DNA of 16,490 nucleotides. Origin: Clostridiales bacterium. Lineage in GTDB: Bacteria; Bacillota; Clostridia; Christensenellales; Aristaeellaceae. Of this stretch, positions 1 to 7,401 are shown one piece after another. The stretch lies in NCBI GenBank assembly GCA_012512355.1, contig JAAZEI010000230.1:1-16490 (forward strand). Reading direction: 5' to 3'. The first letter of the stretch is position 1; every line of letters starts with the position of its first letter. The notes under the pieces were generated by a model, which was not told where the DNA came from, did no database searches, and worked only from the letters and a program-made list of their open reading frames with translations. Made by a program: the position numbers and the translations under genes.

Positions 1-2153
1 CGCTTCTGTATACGGCTGACAGCCTGGCGCAGCTGCTCTTTGCTGCCCACCTGCAAAACCATGTGAATGGTCATGGTTCCATTTTTATTTGCTTTCATGG
101 AAACCGCGCTTACAGGAGCGCCCAAATCAGAAACGAATACTGTGATTTCTCCAAGCAAACTCGGGTGATCATAAGCCACAATCCGAACTGCTGCATTGAA
201 AATTCCTGTTCCCTCATCAGCCCAACTCACCCCAATAGAACGTTCGGGCTCTGAATTGATGGCGTTTACGCAGTCAGCTTTATGCACTGTGACACCCCGG
301 CCCCTGGTGATGTACCCTATTATTTCATCACCAGGTACAGGGTTGCAGCAATGTGCAAAGCGCACCAGCATACCGGCTCCGCCTTCGACATAAATTCCGT
401 GTGTAGGCTTGCCCTGGTTTAATACTTCTTTGGGTTCGGGAAGAGTTGGGGTTTTCTTTTCTGTCTTTTCAGTTGCGCTTTTTTGCTCCTCAATCAGGCG
501 TGATATAACATAAAGCGAAGTCAATCCGCCAAAACCTACGGTAGCAAAAAGTGTCTCCAGGTCAGGTATGCTATATTTTTTATAGATAACGTCTACATAT
601 TCTGCCTTCGTGAGTTCTCCCAGCTTCACGCCGCGCCTCTTGGCTTCACGCTCAAGCATGTCTCTGCCCTTGCTGATATTCTCACCGTGCAGCTCTTTTT
701 TAAAGAACTGACGGATTTTCGCCTTAGCCTGCTGAGTCTTCACGACTTTCAGCCAATCCATGCTCGGACCTTTTGAGGCGGACGAGGTCATAATTTCTAT
801 GCGGTCACCTGTCACCAGCTCAGTATCCAGAGGAACAATTCTGCCGTTCACCTTGGCACCCACACAGGCATTGCCCACAGCTGAGTGGATACGGTATGCA
901 AAATCAAGCGGCGTTGCACCGCGCTGCATGTTGATGATGTCACCCTTGGGCGTAAATACGAAGACTTCACCGCTAAACAGGTCTGTCCTCAAACCATCGA
1001 TAAATTCCTTGCTATCCCTTGTTTCCGACTGCCAATCAAGGATTTGTCTGAGCCAATAGAGTTTTTTATCCAGCCCGCTGCCCGCGACGCCTTCCTTATA
1101 GTTCCAGTGCGCGGCAATACCAAACTCAGCCACCTGGTGCATCTCAAAGGTACGCACCTGCACTTCAAAGGGGGTGGGGATGGTTCGGCCGCCAATCAAA
1201 GTGGTGTGCAGTGATTGATACATGTTGTTTTTGGGCACAGAAATATAATCTTTGAACCGACCCGGAACTTGATTCCACATGGTATGCACAGCACCCAAAA
1301 CAGAATAACAATCCGGAATGGATTCAACCAAAACCCTGACAGCAATCAAGTCGTAAATTTGATCAAAGTGCCGATTTTGAATAACCATCTTGCGATAAAT
1401 GCTATAAAGATGTTTTGGACGGCCTTCGATTTCAAAATTCTTGATACCAAGCTCCGTCAATTTTTCACTGAGTGTGGCTATGATTGTTTTTATTTGGTCT
1501 TCGCGCTCTACGCGCTTGATACCTACTTTATGAGCTACTTCGCGGTACCCTTCCGGGTCGATATAGCGCAAAGCTAAGTCCTCAATCTCCTGCTTGATGG
1601 TATAAACGCCCAAACGGTGAGCAATTGGCGCATAAATATCAAGCGTTTCATGGGCGATGACCACTTGGCGATCGACGGGCTGGAAAGCAAGAGTGCGCAT
1701 ATTGTGCAGCCGATCTGCCAGCTTGATTAAAACAACGCGTATGTCCCTGCCCATGGCCAGTATCATTTTGCGCAGCGATTCTGCCTGCTGCTCTTCACGG
1801 TCTATGAAGTTAAGCTGACCCAGCTTGGTCACGCCATCGACAAGTTCACCGATCTCTTTGCCAAACTCTTTTTCAATGACTTCCTGGGTGACCCCTTCGA
1901 CATCCTCAATCGTATCATGCAACAGACCCGCCGCTACGGTGGGAGCATCGAGCATAATCTCTACCAGTATACTGGCGACGCTTTGAGGATGGGTAAAATA
2001 GGGCTCGCCGCTCTTTCTTGTTTGCCCTTCGTGGGCCTGTTTTGAAAAATTAAACGCTTTTTCGACCACAGCCAAATCAGCACCCGGATTATATTGCTGC
2101 ATGCGGGTGAGCATCTCTTCAAGAGACAGACATTCAAATCTGCTGTGTGCCAC
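1..2153 (-). CDS. relA: Bifunctional (p)ppGpp synthetase/hydrolase RelA/SpoT (Rel), 3' end cut by window
   Basis: Makes and degrades the stringent-response alarmone (p)ppGpp in the cytoplasm. I translated it by hand; 717 codons are visible and only roughly the last ten to twenty residues are missing. Domain order: HD hydrolase (YFTHP at 52-56, LLHDTIED at 77-84, LADRLHN at 145-151), synthetase (GRPKH at 244-248, RFKD at 299-302, YQSLHT at 312-317), TGS (VFTPKGD at 399-405 to about 458), a conserved Cys/zinc-finger-like region (FAHCCNPVPGDE) and a C-terminal ACT domain running off the window. RFKD fits the RXKD signature of bifunctional Rel enzymes rather than the EXDD of synthetase-only RelA, and the hydrolase motifs are intact. 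Start is GTG at 2153-2151 with AGGAG just upstream; this ribosome site abuts the recJ stop codon, so the two genes are probably co-transcribed and coupled. Confidence 0.97.
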   Translation of the reverse strand, partial: MAHSRFECLSLEEMLTRMQQYNPGADLAVVEKAFNFSKQAHEGQTRKSGEPYFTHPQSVASILVEIMLDAPTVAAGLLHDTIEDVEGVTQEVIEKEFGKEIGELVDGVTKLGQLNFIDREEQQAESLRKMILAMGRDIRVVLIKLADRLHNMRTLAFQPVDRQVVIAHETLDIYAPIAHRLGVYTIKQEIEDLALRYIDPEGYREVAHKVGIKRVEREDQIKTIIATLSEKLTELGIKNFEIEGRPKHLYSIYRKMVIQNRHFDQIYDLIAVRVLVESIPDCYSVLGAVHTMWNQVPGRFKDYISVPKNNMYQSLHTTLIGGRTIPTPFEVQVRTFEMHQVAEFGIAAHWNYKEGVAGSGLDKKLYWLRQILDWQSETRDSKEFIDGLRTDLFSGEVFVFTPKGDIINMQRGATPLDFAYRIHSAVGNACVGAKVNGRIVPLDTELVTGDRIEIMTSSASKGPSMDWLKVVKTQQAKAKIRQFFKKELHGENISKGRDMLEREAKRRGVKLGELTKAEYVDVIYKKYSIPDLETLFATVGFGGLTSLYVISRLIEEQKSATEKTEKKTPTLPEPKEVLNQGKPTHGIYVEGGAGMLVRFAHCCNPVPGDEIIGYITRGRGVTVHKADCVNAINSEPERSIGVSWADEGTGIFNAAVRIVAYDHPSLLGEITVFVSDLGAPVSAVSMKANKNGTMTIHMVLQVGSKEQLRQAVSRIQK

Positions 2154-2162
2154 GTAAACTCC

Positions 2163-4430
2163 TCACTTCAATAACTTAAAAATTAAACTATCCCTGGGGT
2201 CCGCCTGTTTAACCGGTAACATCTTGATACTGCTCCCATGAAGCTCTATTAAACCGATCTCCTCAAGGATTTTGGCTGCGGCCATGCCTCTTTCGAGGTC
2301 AGGACTCACTTCTATTATACACTGACCGCCCCGCAATTTGATATAGATCTCTCGCAGTTCGTCCACGCTATGACGCAGAGATGAAATCAAAGACACAAGC
2401 GCTTGGCTTTGCTCCGCCGCATACAGGATGGCCTGTGGCAGCAGGGCTTGAACATAGGCAGCTTCACGTGAATTGAAAACGCCATCACAAAAATAAAATG
2501 ATTCACAGGGTGCATGGATTGCATGCAGAGGGGTGTTGCATAAAATCACATTCGCACCCCGACGGTCTGTGTGGCTGCCGACAGCGGTCTTAAAATTGGG
2601 GTAAAGTCTATGCATCTCGTTGGCTGTGCTCTCGCACCGACAAAAAAGAATGCTGCCGTATGCTCCCTTCACCGCTAAGGTCTGTGTTAGGCGCACAGGT
2701 ATCGGTTCTCTATTCGACAAAATACCATCAACATCCTGCATCATCGTCTGCCGCTCAAGCTTCATATCTCTTAAAAATGCTGTCTTTGCCGCCTGGTAAG
2801 CCTGCAATTGAAACTGGGGCGTGATACGATTTTGAAACTCATTAATACTTAGCTTCACAACAGCACGAAGATTAGGCGGCAGGCTGGCAAACTGTTCCCC
2901 AAAACCAAACCCTATCCCCTCCTTGATCTGCGAACCTTGCTTAAAGCTGACCTTCAAGTGTTTTAAATCAGCCCCTACTCTGCGGGCGTTTAGTACTTCT
3001 ACTCCTTCAAACAGAAAACTAGGACTGGGATTCCCCATACCGAAAGGCTCTAACAGTTCAAGTTTTTTTATGTTGTCAATTGTCACATCAGAAAGATTCA
3101 GAGTTGAATCATACTTAATCTGAGCACTCAGCGGCCTGCCCTCAAGCTGTTTGATGACTGCTTGTTCAAATCTGCGCCTAAGCTCCGGTATATCTTTCAC
3201 TGCAGCAGTGAGGCCAACCGCCGCCCCGTGCCCTCCAAAGCGCAAAAATAAATCCCTACAGCTATCAAGCGCTGCGTACAAATCAATACCGCCAGCCGTA
3301 CGTCCTGAGCCGGTTACCAACTCTCCTTCTTGGGACAAGACAAGGCAAGGCAGGCTAAATGTTTCTGCCAGGCGGCCAGCGGCCAGGCCAACCAATCCCT
3401 TATTCCACCCTTCAGCGCATAAGAGGATGCTGTGACGATGAAGTAAACTGACATTCTCGAGCATCTGATGACACGAATCAATGAGAGAGCGTTCTTCCTT
3501 CTGGCGCAGCATATTGAGCTCATTTAAAAGCTGAGCCAACTCTTCGGCTTCAAGAGGATTGCTTGTTTGAAGCAAGTCAACCGCATCCCTGGCTGTACCC
3601 AGTCTTCCGCCTGCATTAAGTCTGGGCGCCAAAGCAAAGGCAACCCTGTCTGAGCTAATAGGTTTGCCCTGGGCAAGCCCCGATACCTTAATTAGCGCAT
3701 TCAAGCCAGGGCGATTTGAGTCAGCAATTGACTTTAATCCAAACGAAGCAATCACGCGGTTTTCATCTATCAAAGGAACCAAATCAGCAATGGTAGCCAA
3801 AGCCGCCAGATCAAGCTGTTTGATGGCAAAATCAAGTCCATGCAAAGCATAGCTTAACTTCCACGCTGTGCCAGCACCGCACAGTGATGGAAAAGGATAC
3901 TCTCCAAGCATTGGGTTAATCACTGCATCTGCCTGCGGCAGCACGTCCGGTGGCTGATGATGATCTGTGACAATCACTCGCATGCCCAGCTTCTTTGCTA
4001 GAGCTATCTCCTCTACAGAGGATATCCCGCAGTCAACCGTCAGCAGCAGTTCAGCCTGTGAGGAGAGTTTACGTATCGCATCTATATTCAGACCATAGCC
4101 TTCCTGATGCCTGTCTGGGATATAGATGATGCATTTCAAACCGGCCGCTTTTAAAGTCTCCCGGGCGATGATGCTCGAAGCAATCCCATCCACATCATAG
4201 TCTCCGTAAATAACAGCTCTTGCTTGTCGATGTCCCAAAGCCCTGATAAGCCCGACAGCTTCTTGCATACCCTCCAGCAGAAAAGGATCATGCAAAGCGT
4301 CCAAAGAAGGATGCAAGAAATCTTTGGCCTCCTGGCTCGTTCTGACTCCTCTTGCATACAGCAGACCGGATAAAAAATCTTCATATCCCGGCAAACTGCA
4401 AGTTTGTGCACGTTTGATAAATTCCTGCAT
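2163..4430 (-). CDS. recJ: Single-stranded-DNA-specific exonuclease RecJ
   Basis: 5'-to-3' single-strand DNA exonuclease of recombination and mismatch/base-excision repair. DHH-superfamily motifs are intact (numbering from the start chosen here): YGDYDVDG at 75-82, TVDCG at 131-135, TDHH at 155-158, the LATIADLVPL segment near 211-220, then the DHHA1 part with GSGRTAGG and RFGGHGAAVGL near 370-405. A further C-terminal region of over 300 residues continues to the end, as in Firmicute RecJ proteins of about 750-790 aa. I chose ATG at 4430 (755 aa) because AAGGAG sits 5 nt upstream; an in-frame ATG at 4448 would add six residues but has no ribosome site and would itself overlap that AAGGAG. relA follows after 9 nt. 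In Bacillus an apt gene lies between recJ and relA; it is absent here. Confidence 0.97.
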   Translation of the reverse strand: MQEFIKRAQTCSLPGYEDFLSGLLYARGVRTSQEAKDFLHPSLDALHDPFLLEGMQEAVGLIRALGHRQARAVIYGDYDVDGIASSIIARETLKAAGLKCIIYIPDRHQEGYGLNIDAIRKLSSQAELLLTVDCGISSVEEIALAKKLGMRVIVTDHHQPPDVLPQADAVINPMLGEYPFPSLCGAGTAWKLSYALHGLDFAIKQLDLAALATIADLVPLIDENRVIASFGLKSIADSNRPGLNALIKVSGLAQGKPISSDRVAFALAPRLNAGGRLGTARDAVDLLQTSNPLEAEELAQLLNELNMLRQKEERSLIDSCHQMLENVSLLHRHSILLCAEGWNKGLVGLAAGRLAETFSLPCLVLSQEGELVTGSGRTAGGIDLYAALDSCRDLFLRFGGHGAAVGLTAAVKDIPELRRRFEQAVIKQLEGRPLSAQIKYDSTLNLSDVTIDNIKKLELLEPFGMGNPSPSFLFEGVEVLNARRVGADLKHLKVSFKQGSQIKEGIGFGFGEQFASLPPNLRAVVKLSINEFQNRITPQFQLQAYQAAKTAFLRDMKLERQTMMQDVDGILSNREPIPVRLTQTLAVKGAYGSILFCRCESTANEMHRLYPNFKTAVGSHTDRRGANVILCNTPLHAIHAPCESFYFCDGVFNSREAAYVQALLPQAILYAAEQSQALVSLISSLRHSVDELREIYIKLRGGQCIIEVSPDLERGMAAAKILEEIGLIELHGSSIKMLPVKQADPRDSLIFKLLK

Positions 4431-4524
4431 CTCTTCTCCTTGTATCATTGCTTGTGACTGTTATATAGATGTCATCACCCTTATCCATATCAAAAGATAA
4501 TCCAAAATTTTATACAAATAAGTT

Positions 4525-4554
4525 AATATATTCATACATCAAAGCAACAGTCAA
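4525..4554 (-). promoter_or_regulatory. Candidate promoter for recJ-relA
   Basis: On the minus strand, TTGACT (4554-4549) and TATATT (4530-4525) are separated by 18 nt, in the AT-rich gap between the secF terminator and recJ. Start of transcription would be near 4518, about 90 nt before recJ. A 6-bp inverted repeat, ATGAGG...CCTCAT with a 15-nt gap, lies just upstream of the -35. Assignment is by consensus match only. Confidence 0.4.
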
Positions 4555-4604
4555 TGAGGCAATATAAGTCAGCACCTCATGAAACCCATCAACCAATTCT
4601 AACA

Positions 4605-4642
4605 TAAATAAAAAGGAAGGCGCAGACAAGTCAGCGCCTTCC
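4605..4642 (-). terminator. Intrinsic terminator after secF
   Basis: A perfect 9-bp stem (GGAAGGCGC / GCGCCTTCC, arms 4615-4623 and 4634-4642) with a 10-nt loop. On the minus strand it is followed by TTTTATTTATG. It lies 12 nt after the secF stop and separates the secDF unit from recJ-relA. Confidence 0.85.
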
Positions 4643-4654
4643 CGGTTAAATGAA

Positions 4655-5290
4655 TTACTTTCTTTTATTCATTCGCGGTGAGTAATCAAGCCATAGTTTA
4701 CTGGTGAGGGTTCTGGCTGAGTAAAGAGAGACCAGAAGACCAACCACCAAAGGAGACAAAGCGTAGACAAATTTAATGTTGCCGCTAAACAAACCTGCAA
4801 TTATGAACAAGCCTGCAAGTACAGTAGAAGCAATCCGAAGGCCATCTGTGCTTTTGACAGCCTTATCAACGACCATCTCATTGCTCATATCACGAATGGA
4901 GTTGGAGTGACGCAGGTCTCGTATTTCTCGGATAACAGGCAGACTCTGCGCAAAGGTAAACGCCACGGAGAATATCACCATGATGGGCATGATATTCGCC
5001 TGGGGGAGGATCATGCTAAGGATGGCAACGATAGCAAGGGTCAGCACCTGGTCATGGAGAGTGACAATACCAAGTACAAGGCCGGTGGCTGCATTATACC
5101 TAACTGCCGCAAAGATAAAGGATGTTACAGCGACAGCAACTATGCTGACAAACAACGCGTTTAAACTGACCATGTCTCCTGCGCCGGCCTGGAATTTCAT
5201 TCCAATCTGCAGCAGGGATAGAACCAGACCCACCAGAGTAACAAGTAAGGAAGGGATAAGAACTTTATATGCATCCATTTTTTTATTCAC
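4655..5290 (-). CDS. secF: SecF-like translocase membrane subunit, shortened and divergent
   Basis: Probable SecF partner of the Sec translocon accessory complex, called from position after secD, the neighbouring recJ-relA (as in Bacillus) and the SecF-like LHD motif at 78-80 opening a membrane segment, followed by a basic region (IREIRDLR at 120-127). It has about six hydrophobic segments (roughly 8-27, 44-63, 70-95, 98-117, 152-168, 173-190). It is odd in two ways. At 211 aa it is about 100 residues shorter than usual, because the extracytoplasmic domain between the first two membrane segments is reduced to about 16 residues. The Asn-Asp pair of the usual NDTVVVFDR motif aligns by hand with Phe113-Ala114. 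Start is GTG at 5290 inside a GTGA overlap with the secD stop; AAGGAGG at 5304-5298 supports it. The fold assignment is an inference; a diverged paralogue is possible. Confidence 0.78.
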   Translation of the reverse strand: MNKKMDAYKVLIPSLLVTLVGLVLSLLQIGMKFQAGAGDMVSLNALFVSIVAVAVTSFIFAAVRYNAATGLVLGIVTLHDQVLTLAIVAILSMILPQANIMPIMVIFSVAFTFAQSLPVIREIRDLRHSNSIRDMSNEMVVDKAVKSTDGLRIASTVLAGLFIIAGLFSGNIKFVYALSPLVVGLLVSLYSARTLTSKLWLDYSPRMNKRK

Positions 5291-6627
5291 AGTGCTGCCT
5301 CCTTCTTGGCGGTTACGCCGGTATACAAAGAGGAATTTGTACCAAATATAGTGATGGCTGAACCAAGCAATACTTTCAGACCAATGCCGATGAGAATCAG
5401 ATCAATTAATAAACCCATCGCAAAGATGCGCATGAACGAACCAATCTGCTGCTGATCGACGATAATCAGCACGACCGCGATTAAAAGCAAACCTACCAGT
5501 GTATCAATAGCTACTTTTCCGCTGCCGCCATAAGCTTCTTTAAGAGATTGCCGGATTGCGCGTCCGCGCACCAAATCACGTTTCATGCTGCGATAGAGTA
5601 TCATCAGAGCAAACACCAGCAAACCAAAGCTGCCATAGATCGCCAGCAAGGTCACTGTCGTAAAGCCGCTGTTGAGAAGAGCCGCAAAGAAATGTACAGA
5701 AATTAACTGAATAATCATAAGCCAAACTGCTATGAGACCACCCATACGGAAGGTAAACAAGGCATAAAGCATCACCAGCAGAACAGCTATTCCCAGACTG
5801 ATTATCAACATGTTTTGAACATTCGCTCCAAAAATCGGCAAACCCTTTAAAGATTGATCTTCAAGCTTAAGATCAAGCGGAAGGGGGCCATACTGCATCA
5901 TGGAAGCGTAGGCGAGAGAGGTTTCATCATTAAAACCCGGCAATGATGCCTGTCCATCCACCAAAGGCACATTTATTCCGGGGGATGCGACAGCTACACC
6001 ATCAATCATCAGACTAATACTCTGCCCCAGCAGTTCAGTGGTTTTGTCGGCAAAAATCTGTTTGCCTTCATTATCCAGCAAAAAGCTGATGGCGTAACTA
6101 TCTTCGTTAGGGGTAGGCCCATAGGCTGCCTGTTTGACGCGTTCGTGATTTAAGAATGCAATGCCCTCCGGATCAGCAAGAGCAAATTCACCTTTCGCGG
6201 CTAACATTTCAAAAGCATGATCATGTGTGCCGTCGAGGGGAAGACTGAGGCGAATCTTGTTTCCTTCGACTACTTCAGCCTGAGCGCTGTTCCATCCGCC
6301 AAAAAGCAAACGCTTTGTGAGAACATTCACCGTGTCACTCAACTGTTCTTCGCTTGGAGCGGCACCCTCTTCTGTTACAATGGCATAGGTCTGCACTCTG
6401 TTTTCACCAAGGTCAGTTCCGGGTACCAATGCTTCACGCCAGCTGCTTGACTCCAAGGGGGTAGGAATCCATGCCAGCAATTTATAAAGGCCATCTTGAT
6501 CAAGCTTCATTCCGCTGACGCCAATGACGACTGAAGCGAGCGTTAAAATTAGGATGACAGCGAGTGTGATGGCTGCAATCGCCTTGCTGTTGGGCTTTTT
6601 TTTGATTGTTTCAACAGGTTTTGCCAT
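5287..6627 (-). CDS. secD: SecD-like protein translocase subunit
   Basis: Membrane subunit of the SecDF complex that assists late steps of Sec export. One N-terminal membrane segment (15-37) precedes an extracytoplasmic P1-type region. There, SDTVNVLTKRL (97-107) matches the SecD pattern around VIRQRV, and ISLMIDGVAVASPGIN (204-219), DGQASLPGF (224-232) and MQYGPLPLDL (244-253) match the family's IAILLDG..VSAP, G.AQI.G.F and LRxGALP patterns. About five more membrane segments follow from 272 to 425. Where SecD has the proton-relay motif VDANVLIFER, a gap-free hand alignment gives VFALMILYRS (338-347), so Asp and Asn become Phe339 and Leu341; a second conserved Asp (D375) is kept. An AAAGGT ribosome site precedes the ATG. 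It overlaps secF by 4 nt. Confidence 0.83.
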   Translation of the reverse strand: MAKPVETIKKKPNSKAIAAITLAVILILTLASVVIGVSGMKLDQDGLYKLLAWIPTPLESSSWREALVPGTDLGENRVQTYAIVTEEGAAPSEEQLSDTVNVLTKRLLFGGWNSAQAEVVEGNKIRLSLPLDGTHDHAFEMLAAKGEFALADPEGIAFLNHERVKQAAYGPTPNEDSYAISFLLDNEGKQIFADKTTELLGQSISLMIDGVAVASPGINVPLVDGQASLPGFNDETSLAYASMMQYGPLPLDLKLEDQSLKGLPIFGANVQNMLIISLGIAVLLVMLYALFTFRMGGLIAVWLMIIQLISVHFFAALLNSGFTTVTLLAIYGSFGLLVFALMILYRSMKRDLVRGRAIRQSLKEAYGGSGKVAIDTLVGLLLIAVVLIIVDQQQIGSFMRIFAMGLLIDLILIGIGLKVLLGSAITIFGTNSSLYTGVTAKKEAAL

Positions 6628-6678
6628 TTTTATATTACCTTTCTATTTTCAACAATATAGCTAAATGCGTTCAACCCT

Positions 6679-6993
6679 TTACCCCGCTTCATCAGAATAG
6701 TGAAAAGCATAATAGGCCAACAAATAATAAGAAAAAAATTGCTCCGGAACAGCCTGGTCATCCAGGGCGGTTGATTGTTCCGGTACCTGCCCCCGGAGTA
6801 GACTTGATTCACTATTGGAGTGCTTAATCTGAGGGGCTGTATCGGAAATCGCCATGGTTTGCGCAGGCATGGCCATAGACTGTTTATAGCCCGATTCACA
6901 ATCCGCTTTGGCAGCAGCATCGCTGACCATTAAACTCATGGAAAATAAAAAAGCGCAGCACAAAAGGCCAAGCCATACAAGCCTTGTCTTCAT
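6679..6993 (-). CDS. Small signal-peptide protein upstream of secDF; candidate secretion monitor
   Basis: Unrecognised 104-aa protein. Residues 1-30 form a clear signal peptide: basic MKTR, a hydrophobic core to about 23, then SDAAAKA with a likely signal peptidase I site after AKA (28-30). The remainder is polar with a repeated VPEQ (70-73 and 82-85) and ends in an aromatic-rich stretch (FFSYYLLAYYAFHYS, 86-100) plus DEAG. I chose ATG at 6993 because GGAGGGAGGG lies 6 nt upstream; an in-frame ATG at 7023 has no ribosome site. secD begins 51 nt after the stop on the same strand with no clear terminator between the two genes, though a terminator-like hairpin lies within this one. Size, signal peptide and position resemble SecM, MifM and VemP, which monitor export by translation arrest; that role is inferred. 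It could also be an ordinary small exported protein. Confidence 0.62.
   Translation of the reverse strand: MKTRLVWLGLLCCAFLFSMSLMVSDAAAKADCESGYKQSMAMPAQTMAISDTAPQIKHSNSESSLLRGQVPEQSTALDDQAVPEQFFSYYLLAYYAFHYSDEAG
6732..6783 (-). terminator. Terminator-like hairpin inside the small exported-protein gene
   Basis: Read on the minus strand, an 8-bp outer stem (CCGGAACA / TGTTCCGG, 6783-6776 and 6751-6744) encloses a 5-bp inner stem (CCTGG / CCAGG, 6766-6753). After 5 nt comes a run of seven T (6738-6732). It lies within the reading frame upstream of secD, so a ribosome over it would prevent folding. It may act as an attenuator of secDF, or be chance pairing produced by the repeated VPEQ codons. 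Confidence 0.45.
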
Positions 6994-7043
6994 GCCAAGC
7001 CCTCCCTCCACAACCACAGCCAACCATTGTAACTATAGCGCGC

Positions 7044-7072
7044 ATTATACCTTAAACATCCTAATCCGTAAA
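7044..7072 (-). promoter_or_regulatory. Promoter of the small exported protein-secD-secF unit
   Basis: On the minus strand a perfect TATAAT -10 (7049-7044) lies 17 nt after TTTACG (7072-7067, four of six to consensus). Transcription would start near 7037, leaving a leader of about 44 nt before the ATG at 6993. Confidence 0.65.
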
Positions 7073-7081
7073 GTTTAAGGT
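7049..7081. promoter_or_regulatory. Perfect 9-bp inverted repeat over the secDF-unit promoter (candidate operator)
   Basis: Arms ACCTTAAAC (7049-7057) and GTTTAAGGT (7073-7081) are exact reverse complements separated by 15 nt. One arm sits in the spacer and touches the first base of the -10; the other lies directly upstream of the -35. This placement suits a dimeric repressor site. No regulator can be named. Confidence 0.5.
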
Positions 7082-7141
7082 TTGCCGGTTATCCCCCTTT
7101 GTTTGAGGCCGAATGAAGCAGATACCATTCAAAAATATCGC

Positions 7142-7170
7142 TTGACAGGCATTGACAGCTATGCTATTTT
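7142..7170 (+). promoter_or_regulatory. Promoter of tRNA-Leu
   Basis: Consensus -35 TTGACA (7142-7147), 17-nt spacer, -10 TATTTT (7165-7170) preceded by an extended -10 TG (7162-7163). The tRNA begins about 21 nt after the -10. The promoter is divergent from that of the secDF unit. Confidence 0.75.
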
Positions 7171-7191
7171 ATTTAGGCACTCATTGTGCGT

Positions 7192-7278
7192 GCGGTCATG
7201 GCGGAACTGGCAGACGCGCTAGATTCAGGTTCTAGTGAGCTCACGCTCATGGAGGTTCAAGTCCTCTTGACCGCACCA
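7192..7278 (+). tRNA. tRNA-Leu (anticodon CAG)
   Basis: Acceptor arms GCGGTCA (7192-7198) and TGACCGC pair fully, with discriminator A and an encoded CCA end. The anticodon stem CTAGA/TCTAG encloses the loop TTCAGGT, giving anticodon CAG for CUG codons. The long variable arm (GAGC...GCTC) is the class II type expected of leucine tRNA, and the T arm has TTCAAGT. It is a lone tRNA with its own promoter. Confidence 0.97.
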
Positions 7279-7312
7279 AAAAGGCTGTTCTTTGTAGTAC
7301 GATTTCGTATTC

Positions 7313-7331
7313 AAAAAGACGGTCTTTTTTT
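7313..7331 (+). terminator. Candidate terminator after tRNA-Leu
   Basis: AAAAAGA (7313-7319) and TCTTTTT (7323-7329) pair around a 3-nt loop, and the T-run extends to 7331. The stem is AT-rich and so weak. A small TACG/CGTA hairpin lies just upstream. Confidence 0.45.
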
Positions 7332-7360
7332 AATGCACAAATGCTCTGCCATGAGCATTG

Positions 7361-7389
7361 CTGAAACCATCTTCTTTTTATGGTATGAT
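7361..7389 (+). promoter_or_regulatory. Promoter of the sirtuin gene
   Basis: -35-like CTGAAA (7361-7366), 17-nt spacer and -10 TATGAT (7384-7389) with an extended TG before it. Transcription would start near 7396, just upstream of the tandem repeat and about 70 nt before the start codon. Confidence 0.5.
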
Positions 7390-7401
7390 AAATTGATACA
7401 G

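Noticed and set aside
63..1577. Several plus-strand frames opposite relA
   Set aside because: They are antisense shadows of the relA coding frame, which carries all family motifs. None has a ribosome site or recognisable product.
4431..4448. Upstream ATG for recJ at 4448
   Set aside because: It would place the AAGGAG ribosome site inside the coding sequence and has no ribosome site of its own. The ATG at 4430 is correctly spaced.
6630..6920. A 96-codon minus-strand frame overlapping the small exported-protein gene
   Set aside because: It is in a different frame, has no ribosome site before its ATG and no signal peptide or motif. The overlapping 104-aa frame has both a strong ribosome site and a signal peptide.
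7192..7278. tRNA-Leu as a phage or genomic-island attachment site
   Set aside because: No integrase, no repeat of the tRNA 3' end within the window, and no foreign-looking genes beside it.
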